Translations under genes and position numbers: made by a program
The notes under the pieces: model-generated
What the model saw: only the letters and a program-made list of their open reading frames with translations
Databases searched by the model: none
Told to the model about the DNA's origin: nothing
Assembly: GCF_002860205.1 (NCBI RefSeq)
Contig: NZ_PGVB01000010.1
Location: forward strand, 1 to 64,000
DNA length: 64,000 nt
From: Bacillus sp. T33-2
GTDB taxonomy: Bacteria; Bacillota; Bacilli; Bacillales; Cytobacillaceae
Reading direction: 5' to 3'
Shown here: positions 8,241-18,629 of the stretch, piece after piece
Layout of the letters: every line of letters begins with the position of its first letter
How positions within the stretch are numbered: the first letter of the stretch is position 1

Positions 8241-10361
8241 TTATCCTTGTGCTTTTTCGGCTTTTTCGCGCTGTTCTTTTAATACAGCCTTGCGGGACAG
8301 GTTGACACGTCCCTGCTTATCGATTTCTGTGACTTTTACAAGCAATTCGTCACCAAGCTTCAAGACATCTTCAACCTTTCCGACGCGTTCTTCAGCGAGC
8401 TCGGAAATGTGGACCAGGCCGTCTTTGCCTGGGAATATTTCGACGAAGGCGCCGAATTTTTCGATCCGTCTCACCTTGCCCAGGTACAGCTGGCCAACTT
8501 CGACTTCCCGGACGATATCCTCGATGATTTTCTTTGCCTTCTGGTTCATTTCTTCATTTATTGAAGCAATAAAAACGGTGCCATCCTGTTCAATGTCAAT
8601 CTTGACGCCAGTTTCTTCAATAATTTTATTGATTTGTTTTCCGCTTGGCCCAATGACATCACGTATTTTATCAGGGTTAATGGACATGGTCAGGATTTTA
8701 GGCGCATATTCGGACAGCTGTCCACGCGGCTCTGACAGTGTATTCAGCATCGATTCAAGGATCTGCATCCGGCCCTTTTTGGCTTGCTGCAATGCTTCTT
8801 CTAAAATCTCACGGGACAAGCCTTCAATCTTTATATCCATTTGCAGCGCTGTAACCCCTTTGGAGGTTCCGGCAACTTTAAAGTCCATGTCGCCGAGATG
8901 GTCTTCCATGCCTTGAATATCGGTAAGGATTGAATAATGCTCACCTGATTTGACGAGTCCCATTGCAATACCTGCAACAGGGGCCTTGATCGGAACACCA
9001 GCATCCATCATCGCCAGCGTACTTGCGCAAATACTCGCCTGGGATGTTGAACCGTTCGATTCCAGCACTTCCGATACAAGACGGATCGTGTAAGGGAAAT
9101 CCTTTTCTGAAGGAATGACTGGCTCCAACGCCCTTTCCCCAAGAGCTCCGTGCCCGATTTCACGGCGTCCGGGCCCGCGGATCGGACCTGTTTCCCCGAC
9201 TGAAAACTGCGGGAAGTTATAGTGGTGCATAAATCGCTTTTCTTCTTCGATGCCGAGCCCGTCCAAAATTTGCACATCACCCATTGCTCCAAGTGTACAA
9301 ATGCTGAGTGCCTGGGTTTGTCCCCTTGTAAACAACCCGGAGCCGTGTGTGCGTGCCAATAAGCCTACCTCGGATGACAGCGGGCGGATTTCATCCAGTT
9401 TTCGTCCATCCGGGCGGATTTTATCTTCGGTGATCAGACGGCGAACCTCGCCCTTAACGATTTTGTCAAGGATCTGTTTCACCTGTTTTAGACCGTCTTC
9501 TTCAGCCTGCTGTTCTTCAAATTTGGCGATTACACTGTTTTTGACTTCCTTGATCGCTTCTTCGCGGGCATGCTTCTCTTTCACCTGGATGGCAGAAAGC
9601 ATGTCCTGCTCACACATTTCGCGGATTTCAGCCTCAAGGTCTTTATCCAACTCATATAGCGTTATTTCCCTTTTTGCTTTGCCAACCTTGTCGGCAACTT
9701 CCTCCTGGAAAGCAATCAGGCGCTTGATTTCATCATGGCCGAACATGATCGCCTCGAGCATCACTTCCTCAGGAACTTCATTCGCCCCCGCTTCAACCAT
9801 GTTGATCGCATCTTTTGTACCGGCGACAGTCAGATGCATATCGCTTTTTTCTGTTTCATCCACAGAAGGGTTGATCACAAATTTGCCATCGATACGTCCG
9901 ACTACGACACCGGCAATCGGGCCTTCAAATGGAATGTCAGACACAGAAAGTGCGAGTGACGATCCAAACATAGCAGCCATTTCAGGCGGGCAGTCCTGGT
10001 CAACACTCATGACGATGCTGATGACCTGCACATCGTTGCGGAAGCCGTCAGCGAACAGCGGGCGGATCGGCCGGTCGATTAAACGGCTCGCCAGAATCGC
10101 TTTTTCACTTGGGCGCCCTTCTCTTTTAATAAAGCCGCCGGGGATTTTTCCGACTGCGTAAAGCCTTTCCTCATAATTCACTGTCAGCGGAAAGAAATCG
10201 ACATTTTTAGGTTCTTTTGAAGCCGTTGCTGTACTCAGTACTGCTGTATCGCCGTAACGGACCATGACAGCACCGTTTGCCTGTTTGGCAAGCTGCCCTA
10301 CTTCAACGGTCAGCTTCCGCCCGGCCCAGTCTATGGAAAAACTTTGTTTTTCATGTTCCAT
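8241..10361 (-). CDS. pnp: Polyribonucleotide nucleotidyltransferase (PNPase)
   Basis: PNPase degrades RNA 3' to 5' by phosphorolysis and is part of the Gram-positive mRNA turnover machinery. The frame stays open upstream to 10424, but the start chosen here ([19 protein letters not shown], 706 residues) follows an AGAGAGGGG ribosome site and matches the family N terminus. The order is RNase PH domain 1, an all-alpha linker, RNase PH domain 2 ([17 protein letters not shown]), a KH domain ([13 protein letters not shown]) and a C-terminal S1 domain ([15 protein letters not shown]). The rpsO terminator lies upstream, so pnp probably has its own promoter. Confidence 0.97.
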   Translation of the reverse strand: MEHEKQSFSIDWAGRKLTVEVGQLAKQANGAVMVRYGDTAVLSTATASKEPKNVDFFPLTVNYEERLYAVGKIPGGFIKREGRPSEKAILASRLIDRPIRPLFADGFRNDVQVISIVMSVDQDCPPEMAAMFGSSLALSVSDIPFEGPIAGVVVGRIDGKFVINPSVDETEKSDMHLTVAGTKDAINMVEAGANEVPEEVMLEAIMFGHDEIKRLIAFQEEVADKVGKAKREITLYELDKDLEAEIREMCEQDMLSAIQVKEKHAREEAIKEVKNSVIAKFEEQQAEEDGLKQVKQILDKIVKGEVRRLITEDKIRPDGRKLDEIRPLSSEVGLLARTHGSGLFTRGQTQALSICTLGAMGDVQILDGLGIEEEKRFMHHYNFPQFSVGETGPIRGPGRREIGHGALGERALEPVIPSEKDFPYTIRLVSEVLESNGSTSQASICASTLAMMDAGVPIKAPVAGIAMGLVKSGEHYSILTDIQGMEDHLGDMDFKVAGTSKGVTALQMDIKIEGLSREILEEALQQAKKGRMQILESMLNTLSEPRGQLSEYAPKILTMSINPDKIRDVIGPSGKQINKIIEETGVKIDIEQDGTVFIASINEEMNQKAKKIIEDIVREVEVGQLYLGKVRRIEKFGAFVEIFPGKDGLVHISELAEERVGKVEDVLKLGDELLVKVTEIDKQGRVNLSRKAVLKEQREKAEKAQG

Positions 10362-10483
10362 TCTTTTATTGCCCCTCTCTGCCTTAAATCTATATGGACT
10401 CGTTTTTATTAATAGTATGTACACAAACCCCTGTCCTTAAAAGAAGGAGTCGATATGTGGGCGCAAATTGTTTTGTGCATATT

Positions 10484-10507
10484 AAAAAAGCGGGAAAAAT
10501 CCCGCTT
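10484..10507 (-). terminator. Intrinsic terminator after rpsO
   Basis: A 7-bp stem (10488-10494 with 10501-10507) with a 6-base loop is followed by a run of Ts on the minus strand (10484-10489). It begins 8 bases after the rpsO stop codon. Confidence 0.85.
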
Positions 10508-10514
10508 CTGCTGA

Positions 10515-10784
10515 TTATCGACGTAAACCAAGCTTGTTGATTAATTCACGGTAACGTGAAACGTCTTTGTTGCGCAGGTAAGTCAAAAGATTACGACGTT
10601 TACCTACCATTTTTAAAAGACCGCGACGTGAATGGTGGTCTTTCTTATGAACGCGCAAGTGATCGTTCAAATTGTTGATTTCTTCAGTAAGGACAGCGAT
10701 TTGAACCTCAGGTGAGCCAGTGTCACTATCGTGAGTTTTGTACTCATTGATTAGTTCGTTTTTACGTTCTTTTGTGATTGCCAT
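10515..10784 (-). CDS. rpsO: 30S ribosomal protein S15
   Basis: S15 is an early 16S rRNA-binding protein of the small subunit platform. The 89-residue protein is exactly the family length, with [20 protein letters not shown] and [20 protein letters not shown] as hallmark segments. It has a strong AGGAGGTG ribosome site, its own terminator and a candidate promoter overlapping the end of ribF. The roughly 90-base leader is structured, in line with S15 autoregulation known in other bacteria; autoregulation here is inferred. Confidence 0.98.
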   Translation of the reverse strand: MAITKERKNELINEYKTHDSDTGSPEVQIAVLTEEINNLNDHLRVHKKDHHSRRGLLKMVGKRRNLLTYLRNKDVSRYRELINKLGLRR

Positions 10785-10906
10785 CCGTTTTCACCTCCTG
10801 ATTATAGATCCCCTGTTACCGAGCAAGCGTCGGTGACTCGACTTGCCAAGCAAAGGTTCCTTTTCGGTACGTTAATAAGAATACATCTTTTCATGGCAAA
10901 AAGCAA
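10785..10906 (-). promoter_or_regulatory. rpsO promoter and structured leader
   Basis: TTGCTT (10901-10906) and TATTCT (10878-10883) are 17 bases apart on the minus strand, a fair sigma-A match just beyond the ribF stop. The leader that follows contains a hairpin with ACCGA and TCGGT arms (about 10816-10833) before the ribosome site. S15 leaders often carry a protein-binding fold, but I cannot confirm it by eye. Confidence 0.5.
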
Positions 10907-10908
10907 GC

Positions 10909-11856
10909 CTAAGCCTTGTTTTTTTGAAAGTACAGCAGTGCATTTTGTTTGTCTTTTTCGATCTGGCTGACAAGCTGCTGGATCCCTTCAAACTTCTGTT
11001 CCTGACGGAGATGCAGGTGCCATTCAACCGTGACATGGTCACCGTAAATATCACTGACGAAATCAAAGATATGAACCTCGACAGATGGCACCTCTGGCCT
11101 TTCATCTTTGAACGTCGGCTTATACCCGACGTTGCAGACCCCTTCATGCCAAGTGCTGCGATGCTTGATTTTTACGGCATAAACCCCGAGGGGCGGGAAA
11201 ATGTATTCTACATCAGTCTCAATATTTGCGGTGGGAAATCCGATCGTTCTTCCGCGCTTATCACCATGGACAACCTTGCCCCTGGTCGTATAGAACCGGC
11301 CCAGCAAAGATGGGATTCTGTCCATCTCACCCTTTTTCAGGCAGGACCTGATCAAAGTTGAACTGACCTTTTCTCCTTCGGATGAAAGCTTGGGTACCAC
11401 TGTGAAATCAAAACCGCCGCGGGAATGGAACGGGAGAGTTTCCATTGTGCCTTTTCCCAGTCTGCCATATGTAAAATCGAACCCGGCTACGACATGTTTG
11501 ACATTCAATCCCAAAATATATTGATCTGCAAATTCCTGCGGCAGCAGCGCCGCGAATTCAGGCGTGAAATGGACTACAAATAAATAATCAACACCCAGGT
11601 CTTCAATCAACTGGATCTTGTCCTTCAAGGGCGTAATATATTGCACTTTTTGTTCACTTTTCCCGAGGACAACGGACGGGTGTGGATCAAAAGTCATAAC
11701 TGCGCTCTTTAGCCCCAATTTTTGAGCTGCTGATTTTGCTTCATTAATGACCTTCTGGTGCCCAAGATGGACGCCGTCGAAATAACCGAGCGCCATGGCA
11801 AAAGCGGGCAAATCCTCAACGCATGAGAGAGGATGCTCTAATCTGATCAATTGCAC
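10909..11856 (-). CDS. ribF: Bifunctional riboflavin kinase / FAD synthetase
   Basis: RibF (RibC in B. subtilis) makes FMN from riboflavin and FAD from FMN. The N-terminal nucleotidyltransferase domain shows ALGYFDGVHLGHQKVI (GxFDGxHxGH). The C-terminal flavokinase domain shows GDKRGRTIGFPTAN. I prefer the GTG at 11854-11856 (315 residues) over a GTG 12 bases upstream, because AAAGGTGAG overlaps the upstream codon and is correctly spaced for the downstream one. It lies 56 bases after truB with no clear terminator between them, so truB-ribF is a likely operon. Confidence 0.95.
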   Translation of the reverse strand: MQLIRLEHPLSCVEDLPAFAMALGYFDGVHLGHQKVINEAKSAAQKLGLKSAVMTFDPHPSVVLGKSEQKVQYITPLKDKIQLIEDLGVDYLFVVHFTPEFAALLPQEFADQYILGLNVKHVVAGFDFTYGRLGKGTMETLPFHSRGGFDFTVVPKLSSEGEKVSSTLIRSCLKKGEMDRIPSLLGRFYTTRGKVVHGDKRGRTIGFPTANIETDVEYIFPPLGVYAVKIKHRSTWHEGVCNVGYKPTFKDERPEVPSVEVHIFDFVSDIYGDHVTVEWHLHLRQEQKFEGIQQLVSQIEKDKQNALLYFQKNKA

Positions 11857-11912
11857 GATGATACTCACCTTTTCTAGTAAAGCCTCATTTATAAAACAAC
11901 GATATATATAAA

Positions 11913-12839
11913 TTATTGCTGTTGCGATTCGTTCCTCAATACTTTGTCAGGCTTGATGCAGCCTGGTTTGCGCGGGTGTTTCCTGTAAATCGCCAATGCA
12001 ATCCCAGTGTTGGTCCCGACGACGATCGGTCCGTCGACATCCGCGAGTTGTGGCGGAATTTCCAGAATCGCCCCGTTTTTTACTTTCTCTGCTACTGTAT
12101 CACTTATTTGATATTTCGGCAAATAAGAAATCCCTTCTTCAAGCGGCCTCAAAACGGCAGAAACACCATGTTCGGCAGCCAATTTTTCAACCTGTTCAAG
12201 TGTGACACAGTCTTCCAAAGTAAATGATGCAGATTGTATTCTTGTCAGGTGAGACATATGGGCGGGGTATCCCAGCCTGTCGCCGATCATGACGGCAAGC
12301 GTCCGAATATAGGTGCCTTTGCTGCACGACACACGGAACCGGAATGAAATTGTCTCCCCTTCAAACAACTCCCGGCCGTCGAGCAATTCGATTGAATAGA
12401 TGTTGACTTTTCTGGTTGGCCGTTCTACTTCGATCCCCTGTCGCGCATATTCATACAGCCTTTTACCATTCACCTTGACAGCTGAAAACATCGGGGGTGT
12501 CTGCTCAATTTCACCCAGGAGGGAATTCAGCACAGCCTCGATTTCAGGCCTTGATATCGGGCCCGCCACGGCTTTTTCCGCCACTTTTTCCCCTGAAGCA
12601 TCTTCTGTTGTGGTTGAAAAGCCTAAGGTTACTTCCCCTTCATAAGCCTTTCCTGCATCAGTAATATATTCTGCCACTTTTGTGGCCCGGCCGATGCAGA
12701 TCGGCAACACGCCAGTCACGTCGGGATCAAGTGTCCCTGTGTGGCCGACCTTTTTGGTGCGAAGCATTTTTCTCAGTTTAAAAACACAATCATGTGAAGT
12801 CATTCCGGCTGGTTTATAGAGCGGCAATATGCCTTCCAT
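11913..12839 (-). CDS. truB: tRNA pseudouridine(55) synthase
   Basis: TruB converts U55 of the tRNA T-loop to pseudouridine. The 308-residue protein shows the motif GHTGTLDPDVTGVLP with catalytic Asp38, the N-terminal KPAGMTSHDCV segment and a C-terminal PUA-like region. It is preceded by the terminator that ends the rimP-rbfA operon, so it needs its own promoter, and is followed by ribF, the same order as in B. subtilis. Confidence 0.96.
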   Translation of the reverse strand: MEGILPLYKPAGMTSHDCVFKLRKMLRTKKVGHTGTLDPDVTGVLPICIGRATKVAEYITDAGKAYEGEVTLGFSTTTEDASGEKVAEKAVAGPISRPEIEAVLNSLLGEIEQTPPMFSAVKVNGKRLYEYARQGIEVERPTRKVNIYSIELLDGRELFEGETISFRFRVSCSKGTYIRTLAVMIGDRLGYPAHMSHLTRIQSASFTLEDCVTLEQVEKLAAEHGVSAVLRPLEEGISYLPKYQISDTVAEKVKNGAILEIPPQLADVDGPIVVGTNTGIALAIYRKHPRKPGCIKPDKVLRNESQQQ

Positions 12840-12874
12840 AACATCTCACCTTCCAAATAAATCTTATGTACGTG

Positions 12875-12903
12875 AAAAAAAAGGATAGACACAAGGTCTA
12901 TCC
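12875..12903 (-). terminator. Intrinsic terminator after rbfA
   Basis: A perfect 8-bp stem (12883-12890 with 12896-12903), a 5-base loop and a run of eight Ts on the minus strand (12875-12882). The stem begins 3 bases after the rbfA stop codon and ends the rimP-nusA-infB operon. Confidence 0.92.
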
Positions 12904-12906
12904 ATT

Positions 12907-13275
12907 TTATTCCTCTTGTTTTTCCTGTTTTTCCTCTTCATCGTGAATCTGATGAAGCAGCGATTCTATGCGGTTTCCGTAGTCAATCGATTCATCGAAT
13001 TCGAAAATGATTTCCGGTGTTTTCCGCAGCCTTATTCGCTGGCCAATTTCAGAACGGATAAAGCCTTTTGCTTTAGCCAGTCCTTTTAGCGTGTTTTCCT
13101 TTTGCTCATCGCCGCCTAAAACGGATATATAAACCTTTGCTTGTTGCAGATCCCCAGTTACTTGAACATCGGTGACCGTGACAAATCCAATTCGCGGATC
13201 TTTGATTTTGCGTCCAATAATGTCACCTAGCTCTTTTTTCATTTGCTCTCCAACACGGTTTGCTCTATGACTCAT
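12907..13275 (-). CDS. rbfA: Ribosome-binding factor A
   Basis: RbfA assists 16S rRNA 5'-end maturation and 30S assembly, especially in the cold. The 122-residue protein has the single type-II KH fold, from [19 protein letters not shown] through the [12 protein letters not shown] strand, with an acidic, Glu/Lys/Gln-rich tail. It is the last gene of the rimP-nusA-ylxR-ylxQ-infB-ylxP-rbfA operon. Confidence 0.96.
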   Translation of the reverse strand: MSHRANRVGEQMKKELGDIIGRKIKDPRIGFVTVTDVQVTGDLQQAKVYISVLGGDEQKENTLKGLAKAKGFIRSEIGQRIRLRKTPEIIFEFDESIDYGNRIESLLHQIHDEEEKQEKQEE

Positions 13276-13293
13276 GGTCTGTCACCTCGTCTG

Positions 13294-13575
13294 TTAAAGC
13301 CATTCTATTTCGGTGATCGTTCGTTCAATTTCCGGAAAAGAATCAATCAGCTTTAAAGCGCTTTGCAGTTCTTTTTCCGCGGAAACCTGGCTGGAAGAAA
13401 CAGCAGCAATCGCGATCTTCGTGCGCTGCCAGGTGTCCTGGTAATCCACTTCCGCGGCCGAGACATTGTACCTTTGTTTTAAGCGGGTCAAAATTCTCAG
13501 CAAAACGGAGCGTTTTTCTTTTAAAGAATGTGCATCATAAATAATACATTCACAGGCGGCTAAGCCTATTACCAT
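13294..13575 (-). CDS. ylxP: DUF503 protein YlxP
   Basis: This small protein (93 residues) begins [20 protein letters not shown], and its KRSVLLRILTRLKQRYNVSAAEVD segment is typical of DUF503/YlxP. Family members are nearly always encoded beside infB and rbfA, and a role in ribosome maturation has been suggested. Its ATG overlaps the infB stop as TAATG, so translation is probably coupled. Confidence 0.92.
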   Translation of the reverse strand: MVIGLAACECIIYDAHSLKEKRSVLLRILTRLKQRYNVSAAEVDYQDTWQRTKIAIAAVSSSQVSAEKELQSALKLIDSFPEIERTITEIEWL

Positions 13576-16151
13576 TAACGTTCCACTTCTTCCATGATGT
13601 ATGCTTCAATCACGTCGCCTTCCTTGACGTCGTTGAAGTTTTTAATGGTAATTCCACATTCATAGCCTTGTGAAACTTCTTTTGCATCGTCTTTGAAACG
13701 TTTCAGGGCGTCAATTGTTCCTTCAAAGATGACGATTCCGTCACGTATGAGGCGTATGCCGCTGTCACGGGTGATTTTGCCATCAGTCACATAGGATCCG
13801 GCAATCGTTCCGATTTTCGACACTTTAAAGGTCTGGCGCACTTCTGCCTGGCCGATTGTTTTTTCTTCGTAAACCGGATCAAGCATCCCTTTCATGGCGG
13901 ATTCGATTTCTTCGATCACCTTATAGATGATACGGTGAAGGCGGATATCGACTTTTTCGGATTCTGCAGCCCGTTTCGCGTTATTGTCAGGACGTACGTT
14001 AAATCCGATGACGATCGCATTCGAAGCTGCTGCAAGGGTAATATCAGATTCGTTGATTGCACCGACTCCGGTGTGGATAATCCTGACATTTACGCCCTCC
14101 ACATCCAGTTTTTGCAGTGCTGCTGCAACTGCCTCTACTGATCCCTGGACATCGGCTTTAACAATCAGATTTAAATCTTTCATTTCCCCTTGTTTCATGT
14201 GTTCAAACAAATTATCGAGGCTGACCCTCGTTTTTTCGCTTCTTTGGGCCTGTAATGCTTGAGTGGCCCTAATTTCCCCAACCTGGCGGGCGGTCTTTTC
14301 ATCATCAAACACAACGAACCGGTCACCTGCCTGAGGAACATCGTTAAGGCCTGTGATTTCAACAGGAGTTGACGGGCCAGCTTCCTTGACGCGTCGCCCG
14401 ATGTCATTCACCATTGCACGGACACGTCCAAACGTAGTCCCGACTACAATTGGATCCCCTACTTTAAGAGTGCCGTTTTGGACCAGTAAAGTTGCAACTG
14501 AGCCCCGCCCTTTATCCAGCTGTGCCTCAACCACTGTACCGACGGCGTTGCGGGATGGGTTTGCCTTGTATTCCTCCACTTCGCTCACTAGCAAAATCAT
14601 TTCAAGAAGATTGTCGATTCCCTCACCCTTAAGGGCTGAAATCGGAACAAAGATGGTATCCCCGCCCCAGGCTTCAGGAACAAGGCCATGTTCGGTCAAT
14701 TCCTGCATGACGCGGTCTGGATTTGCTGCCTCTTTATCCATTTTGTTCACTGCTACAATGATTGGCACATTAGCGGCTTTAGCATGGTTGATTGCTTCGA
14801 TTGTCTGCGGCATGACGCCGTCATCTGCTGCAACAACCAGAATGGTAATATCCGTGATTTTTGCTCCACGCGCACGCATTGTCGTAAATGCTGCGTGTCC
14901 AGGTGTATCAAGGAAAGTGATTTTCTTTTCGTTTTCTACTACCTGGTAAGCCCCGATATGCTGTGTAATTCCGCCGGCTTCCCCTGCAGTCACTTTCGTG
15001 TGCCGGATAGAATCAAGCAGAGTTGTTTTACCATGGTCAACGTGTCCCATGATCGTTACGACCGGCGGACGTTCTGCCAGTGTTCCTTCTTCATCAGGTG
15101 TGAAGTACACTTCCAGGTCGGACGTGTCAATCCTGATTTCCTCTTCTGCCTCGACGCCATATTCCGCACAAATCAATTCGATGGCGTCTTTATCTAGGTC
15201 CTGGTTGATCGTTGCCATGACTCCAAGCATAAACAGCTTCTTAATTATCTCTGATGGTTCCCGGTAAAGCTTTTTGGCAAGCTCTCCAACTGTTAGAGAC
15301 TCAACGAAGGTAATTTTTTGCGGAAGTTCTTTTTCTTTTTTAATCTGCGGCTGTGTATTCTGAGGCTGATGCTGTTGCTTCCCGCGATTGTTTTGCTGCT
15401 TTGATTTGTTATTGTTGCGATTGTTATTATTGCGGTTATTATTGTTGTTACGGTTATTGGAACCGACGCGATTGTTGTTGCTCTGGCCGGATTCATTTCC
15501 TGATCTTCCTGCACTGCTCCGGTTGTTTTGCCCCTGGCTCTGAGTTCGCTGACCTTGGCCTGTTTTTTGTCCGGTTTGACCAGCAGGTCTTTGCTGGCTA
15601 GTTGCAGGCCTTTGCTGGCCCTGGCCTGATCTCTGTTGATTTTGGCCTGTTCTTTGCTGGTTCTGGCCAGTCCGGTTCTGGTTTTGTCCAGAGCGCTGCT
15701 GGCTTTGGCCATTACGGTTCTGTTCCTGTCCTGGCCTTTGCTGGTTTTGCCCGGATCTTGGCTGGCCTTGCCCGGTTCTTGGCTGGCGCTGCTGGTTTTG
15801 CCCGGATCTGTTCTGGTCGGCTGCAGGACGCTGCTGGTTTTGCCCGGTTCTGTTCTGGTCGGCTGCAGGACGCTGCTGGTTTTGCCCGGATCTGTTCTGG
15901 TCCGCTGCAGGACGCTGCTGGTTTTGTCCAGGCCGCTGATTGTCCCGGACTTGTCTTTGTTGTGGCTGTGCAGGCTGTTTCGTGTTATCCTCTTTTTTAT
16001 TATAAATCGCATTCAGTTTCTGAACGGTGGCATCCTCCATTGCTGTCATATGGTTGGAAACCTCGATGTTCATATCTTTTAATTTGGCGATCACATCTTT
16101 ACTTGAAATGTTAAGCTTTTTTGCGTACTCGTAAACGCGTGTTTTACTCAT
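13575..16151 (-). CDS. infB: Translation initiation factor IF-2
   Basis: IF-2 is the GTPase that brings initiator tRNA to the ribosome. At 858 residues it is longer than the roughly 716 of B. subtilis. The N-terminal IF2_N domain (about 1-50) is followed by a disordered tract rich in Gln, Arg, Gly and Asn (57-270), then a second IF2_N-like helix region. The G domain has [20 protein letters not shown] and NKMD, and domains II-IV follow. The extra length lies in the disordered tract, which includes three near-identical 14-residue repeats. Operon position after ylxQ and before ylxP is standard. Confidence 0.97.
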   Translation of the reverse strand: MSKTRVYEYAKKLNISSKDVIAKLKDMNIEVSNHMTAMEDATVQKLNAIYNKKEDNTKQPAQPQQRQVRDNQRPGQNQQRPAADQNRSGQNQQRPAADQNRTGQNQQRPAADQNRSGQNQQRQPRTGQGQPRSGQNQQRPGQEQNRNGQSQQRSGQNQNRTGQNQQRTGQNQQRSGQGQQRPATSQQRPAGQTGQKTGQGQRTQSQGQNNRSSAGRSGNESGQSNNNRVGSNNRNNNNNRNNNNRNNNKSKQQNNRGKQQHQPQNTQPQIKKEKELPQKITFVESLTVGELAKKLYREPSEIIKKLFMLGVMATINQDLDKDAIELICAEYGVEAEEEIRIDTSDLEVYFTPDEEGTLAERPPVVTIMGHVDHGKTTLLDSIRHTKVTAGEAGGITQHIGAYQVVENEKKITFLDTPGHAAFTTMRARGAKITDITILVVAADDGVMPQTIEAINHAKAANVPIIVAVNKMDKEAANPDRVMQELTEHGLVPEAWGGDTIFVPISALKGEGIDNLLEMILLVSEVEEYKANPSRNAVGTVVEAQLDKGRGSVATLLVQNGTLKVGDPIVVGTTFGRVRAMVNDIGRRVKEAGPSTPVEITGLNDVPQAGDRFVVFDDEKTARQVGEIRATQALQAQRSEKTRVSLDNLFEHMKQGEMKDLNLIVKADVQGSVEAVAAALQKLDVEGVNVRIIHTGVGAINESDITLAAASNAIVIGFNVRPDNNAKRAAESEKVDIRLHRIIYKVIEEIESAMKGMLDPVYEEKTIGQAEVRQTFKVSKIGTIAGSYVTDGKITRDSGIRLIRDGIVIFEGTIDALKRFKDDAKEVSQGYECGITIKNFNDVKEGDVIEAYIMEEVER
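15804..15929 (-). repeat. Three tandem 42-bp repeats inside infB
   Basis: Three consecutive 42-base units encode the 14-residue repeat [13 protein letters not shown](S/T) at IF-2 residues 75-116. The copies are nearly identical at DNA level, which suggests recent expansion. Less regular GQNQQR-type units continue to about residue 185. Confidence 0.9.
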
Positions 16152-16170
16152 ATTTTCACCCCCGCTAGAA

Positions 16171-16470
16171 TTAATCGAGCAACGTCATCAGTTTTTTTGC
16201 AAATCCATCATCCAGTATGGCGACGACTACGCGGGCATCTTTCCCAATAGCCTGGCCTAGTTGGTACCGGTTATCGACCTTTTTGTATGGAACCCGATAG
16301 GAACTGCATTTATCTGTTATTTTCTTTGTCGTGTTGGCGGACGCGTCCGCGGACAACAAAATGAGTTTTGCCCTGCCGCCCCGAATTTCTTTAACGGCCA
16401 GCTCCTCACCTGAAATAATTTTCCGTGCTCGATTGGCTAAGCCAAGCAATGACATCCACTGATTGGTCAT
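16171..16470 (-). CDS. ylxQ: L7Ae-family RNA-binding protein YlxQ
   Basis: This 99-residue protein has the L7Ae/L30e/S12e/Gadd45 fold, with [16 protein letters not shown], an [11 protein letters not shown] strand and SYRVPYKKV. Family members bind kink-turn RNA. It starts inside the last codons of ylxR (4-base overlap) and lies just before infB, as in B. subtilis. The cellular RNA target is not certain. Confidence 0.92.
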   Translation of the reverse strand: MTNQWMSLLGLANRARKIISGEELAVKEIRGGRAKLILLSADASANTTKKITDKCSSYRVPYKKVDNRYQLGQAIGKDARVVVAILDDGFAKKLMTLLD

Positions 16471-16757
16471 CTGGATAGTCGTTTCTCCTTTTCGATAAGC
16501 TCCAACAGCTCATCGTATAATGCATCATCTATAGTTACTTCTAAATGGTTAGACAGGATTTTTTTCTTTTTTGCGAGTTCCACAGCTTCCTTGTCCTTGG
16601 AAAGATAGGCGCCCCGGCCTGATTTTTTTCCGGTAAGGTCTATGGAAACTTCCCCTTCTTTGGAGCGGACGATGCGAACGAGTTCTTTTTTAGGCTTCAT
16701 TTCACCAGTAGCGACACATTTTCGCATTGGAACTTTTTTTCTTGTGTTCACATTCAT
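16467..16757 (-). CDS. ylxR: YlxR / RnpM RNA-binding protein
   Basis: This 96-residue protein of the YlxR (DUF448) family has the signature [11 protein letters not shown] near the N terminus and GRGAYLSKD mid-protein. The B. subtilis homologue has been reported to bind the RNase P RNA and to modulate its activity (RnpM). The gene follows nusA by 11 bases and overlaps ylxQ by 4. Confidence 0.93.
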   Translation of the reverse strand: MNVNTRKKVPMRKCVATGEMKPKKELVRIVRSKEGEVSIDLTGKKSGRGAYLSKDKEAVELAKKKKILSNHLEVTIDDALYDELLELIEKEKRLSR

Positions 16758-16768
16758 TCCCCTCTCAC

Positions 16769-17875
16769 CTAGTCCATGTCTTCGTCAAAGTAGTCTTCAT
16801 CATTTAGCAGGAAGTCGTCTTCCCTTGGGAAAATCCCGGATTCCCGTGCCTCTGACTCTGATTTAATGTCGATCTTCCAGCCAGTCAGCTTTGCCGCCAG
16901 CCGCGCATTCTGGCCTCGTTTGCCGATCGCGAGTGACAGTTGGTAATCAGGGACGATGACTGTCGTTGCTTTTTCATCTTCACTCACGATGACATCAAGA
17001 ACTTTGGATGGACTTAAAGCATTCGCGACGAACACGACTGGATCGTCAGACCATTTGACGATGTCAATTTTTTCACCCTTCAATTCATTGACAATCGCTT
17101 GTACCCTTGTGCCCTTGGGGCCTACACAAGAACCAACCGGATCGACTTCAGGGTTATCTGAGTGGACAGAAATTTTTGAACGGTCGCCTGCTTCACGGGC
17201 AACGGATTTGATTTCAACTGTTCCGTCATAAATTTCAGGGACTTCTATTTCAAACAACCGCTTCAGCAAACCAGGGTGAGTCCTCGACACGAATATTTGC
17301 GGTCCCTTTGTTGTTTTTTCCACTTTTGTGATAAACACTTTAATGCGGTCATGCGGCTTATATTGTTCATTTGGCATTTGCTCGTTTGCCGGGAGGATCG
17401 CCTCAATTTTGCCGAGGCTGACATAAATGAATTTAGAATCCTGGCGCTGGACAATGCCTGTCATGATATCCTCTTCACGGTCAATAAATTCGGAATAAAT
17501 AATTCCCCGCTCAGCTTCGCGGACACGCTGGGTCACTACCTGCTTTGCTGTCTGCGCGGCGATCCGGCCGAAATCCTTGGGGGTAACCTCAAGCTCGACA
17601 ACGTCTTCCACCTGATAATTAGGATTCAATTTTTTTGCTTCATCAAGATCAATTTCAAGTCTCGGGTCAAAAACCTCCTCGACAACCTCTTTCCTTGCAA
17701 ACACACGCATTGAACCTGATCCAAGATTAAGGTCGATCCTGACGTTTTGAGCCTGGTTAAAATTTCTTCGATAAGCAGAAATAAGGGCGGCTTCTATGGC
17801 CTCAATCAAAATATCCCTGGAAATGCCCTTTTCTTTTTCAAGCAATGTCAGAGCATCCAACAATTCGCTGCTCAT
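16769..17875 (-). CDS. nusA: Transcription termination/antitermination factor NusA
   Basis: NusA binds RNA polymerase and controls pausing, intrinsic termination and antitermination. The 368-residue protein has the N-terminal polymerase-binding domain (1-125), an S1 domain (about 135-200, [16 protein letters not shown]), tandem KH domains (about 200-345; [20 protein letters not shown], then [19 protein letters not shown]) and an acidic tail. It lacks the extra acidic repeats of proteobacterial NusA, as usual in Firmicutes. It follows rimP in the operon. Confidence 0.97.
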   Translation of the reverse strand: MSSELLDALTLLEKEKGISRDILIEAIEAALISAYRRNFNQAQNVRIDLNLGSGSMRVFARKEVVEEVFDPRLEIDLDEAKKLNPNYQVEDVVELEVTPKDFGRIAAQTAKQVVTQRVREAERGIIYSEFIDREEDIMTGIVQRQDSKFIYVSLGKIEAILPANEQMPNEQYKPHDRIKVFITKVEKTTKGPQIFVSRTHPGLLKRLFEIEVPEIYDGTVEIKSVAREAGDRSKISVHSDNPEVDPVGSCVGPKGTRVQAIVNELKGEKIDIVKWSDDPVVFVANALSPSKVLDVIVSEDEKATTVIVPDYQLSLAIGKRGQNARLAAKLTGWKIDIKSESEARESGIFPREDDFLLNDEDYFDEDMD

Positions 17876-17941
17876 GAGATTTGTATCCCCCTTTTTAAGT
17901 AGAAAAATATATTTTTTTAAGGCTGTCTCCCGGTTGGCAGG

Positions 17942-18412
17942 CTACGAAAAAGCAACGGCAAGACGCGCGCTGGCAATTTTTTCGAATGGAATCTCAATTG
18001 TCTTTTTGCGGGTCTTGATTGTCACTTCGACTGTTACAGTGTCACCGTCAAAAGCGGTCAGCGTTCCTTCAAAGGCCTTTTCCCCATCAATAGGTTCATA
18101 TGTTTTGATATAGACATTTTTGCCGACCGCCTTTTGAAAGTCTTTATCTTTCTTCAAAGGCCTCTCAGCACCCGGTGATGACACTTCCAGGAAGTAGTTA
18201 TGGGGAATCGGGTCAAGCTCATCAAGCTTTTCGCTGAGCTTCTCGCTTACCATCCCGCATTCTTCGATATCAACACCATTGTCTTTATCAATATATATAC
18301 GGAGGAACCAGCTCTTCCCCTCTTTCACGTACTCCACTTCGACTAGTTCAAGCCCATTTTCAGTTAAAATCGGGGTTACAAGCTCCTCGACAACCTCTGT
18401 CACTTTGCTCAT
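17942..18412 (-). CDS. rimP: Ribosome maturation factor RimP
   Basis: RimP (YlxS) is needed for 30S maturation. The 156-residue protein has the alpha/beta N-terminal domain ([38 protein letters not shown]) and an SH3-like C-terminal domain. Two consecutive ATGs are possible; the second (18410-18412) is better spaced from AAGGAGG. It heads the rimP-nusA-infB-rbfA operon, just after the polC terminator-like hairpin. Confidence 0.94.
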   Translation of the reverse strand: MSKVTEVVEELVTPILTENGLELVEVEYVKEGKSWFLRIYIDKDNGVDIEECGMVSEKLSEKLDELDPIPHNYFLEVSSPGAERPLKKDKDFQKAVGKNVYIKTYEPIDGEKAFEGTLTAFDGDTVTVEVTIKTRKKTIEIPFEKIASARLAVAFS

Positions 18413-18504
18413 CATATCCCTCCTTCGGCTGCGGTGTTATTCCTTGGATTGTTTTCATGTTCCGGCATGCATCATATTCTGGTAAAAAAGTGGCCTACAC
18501 AACA

Positions 18505-18528
18505 CGAAAGAGTGGGTTTCCCCACTCT
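18505..18528 (-). terminator. Probable terminator after polC
   Basis: A perfect 8-bp stem (18509-18516 with 18521-18528) has a GAAA loop on the minus strand and is followed by TTTCGTG. The T run is short, so readthrough from polC into rimP is possible. It lies about 100 bases after the polC stop. Confidence 0.55.
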
Positions 18529-18629
18529 CCTCTGCCAAGTTATCCTTAGTATTTCCAATAAAAATATAACATAACCATGTATTTAATGCAAATAGCGAAA
18601 AGCAAGGCTGGACATTAAAGACAACAATC

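Noticed and set aside
9250-10161. 303-codon plus-strand open frame opposite pnp
   Set aside because: It lies wholly inside pnp in antisense, has a Ser/Thr/Pro-rich composition typical of antisense shadows of a biased gene, and has no recognisable domain.
13984-15267. Several plus-strand frames opposite infB
   Set aside because: They are antisense to the conserved IF-2 domains, overlap one another, lack ribosome sites and show no family resemblance.
15293-16012. 239-codon minus-strand frame inside infB
   Set aside because: It is the alternative frame of the Gln/Arg repeat tract; its repeats mirror the infB repeats, and the IF-2 frame is certain.
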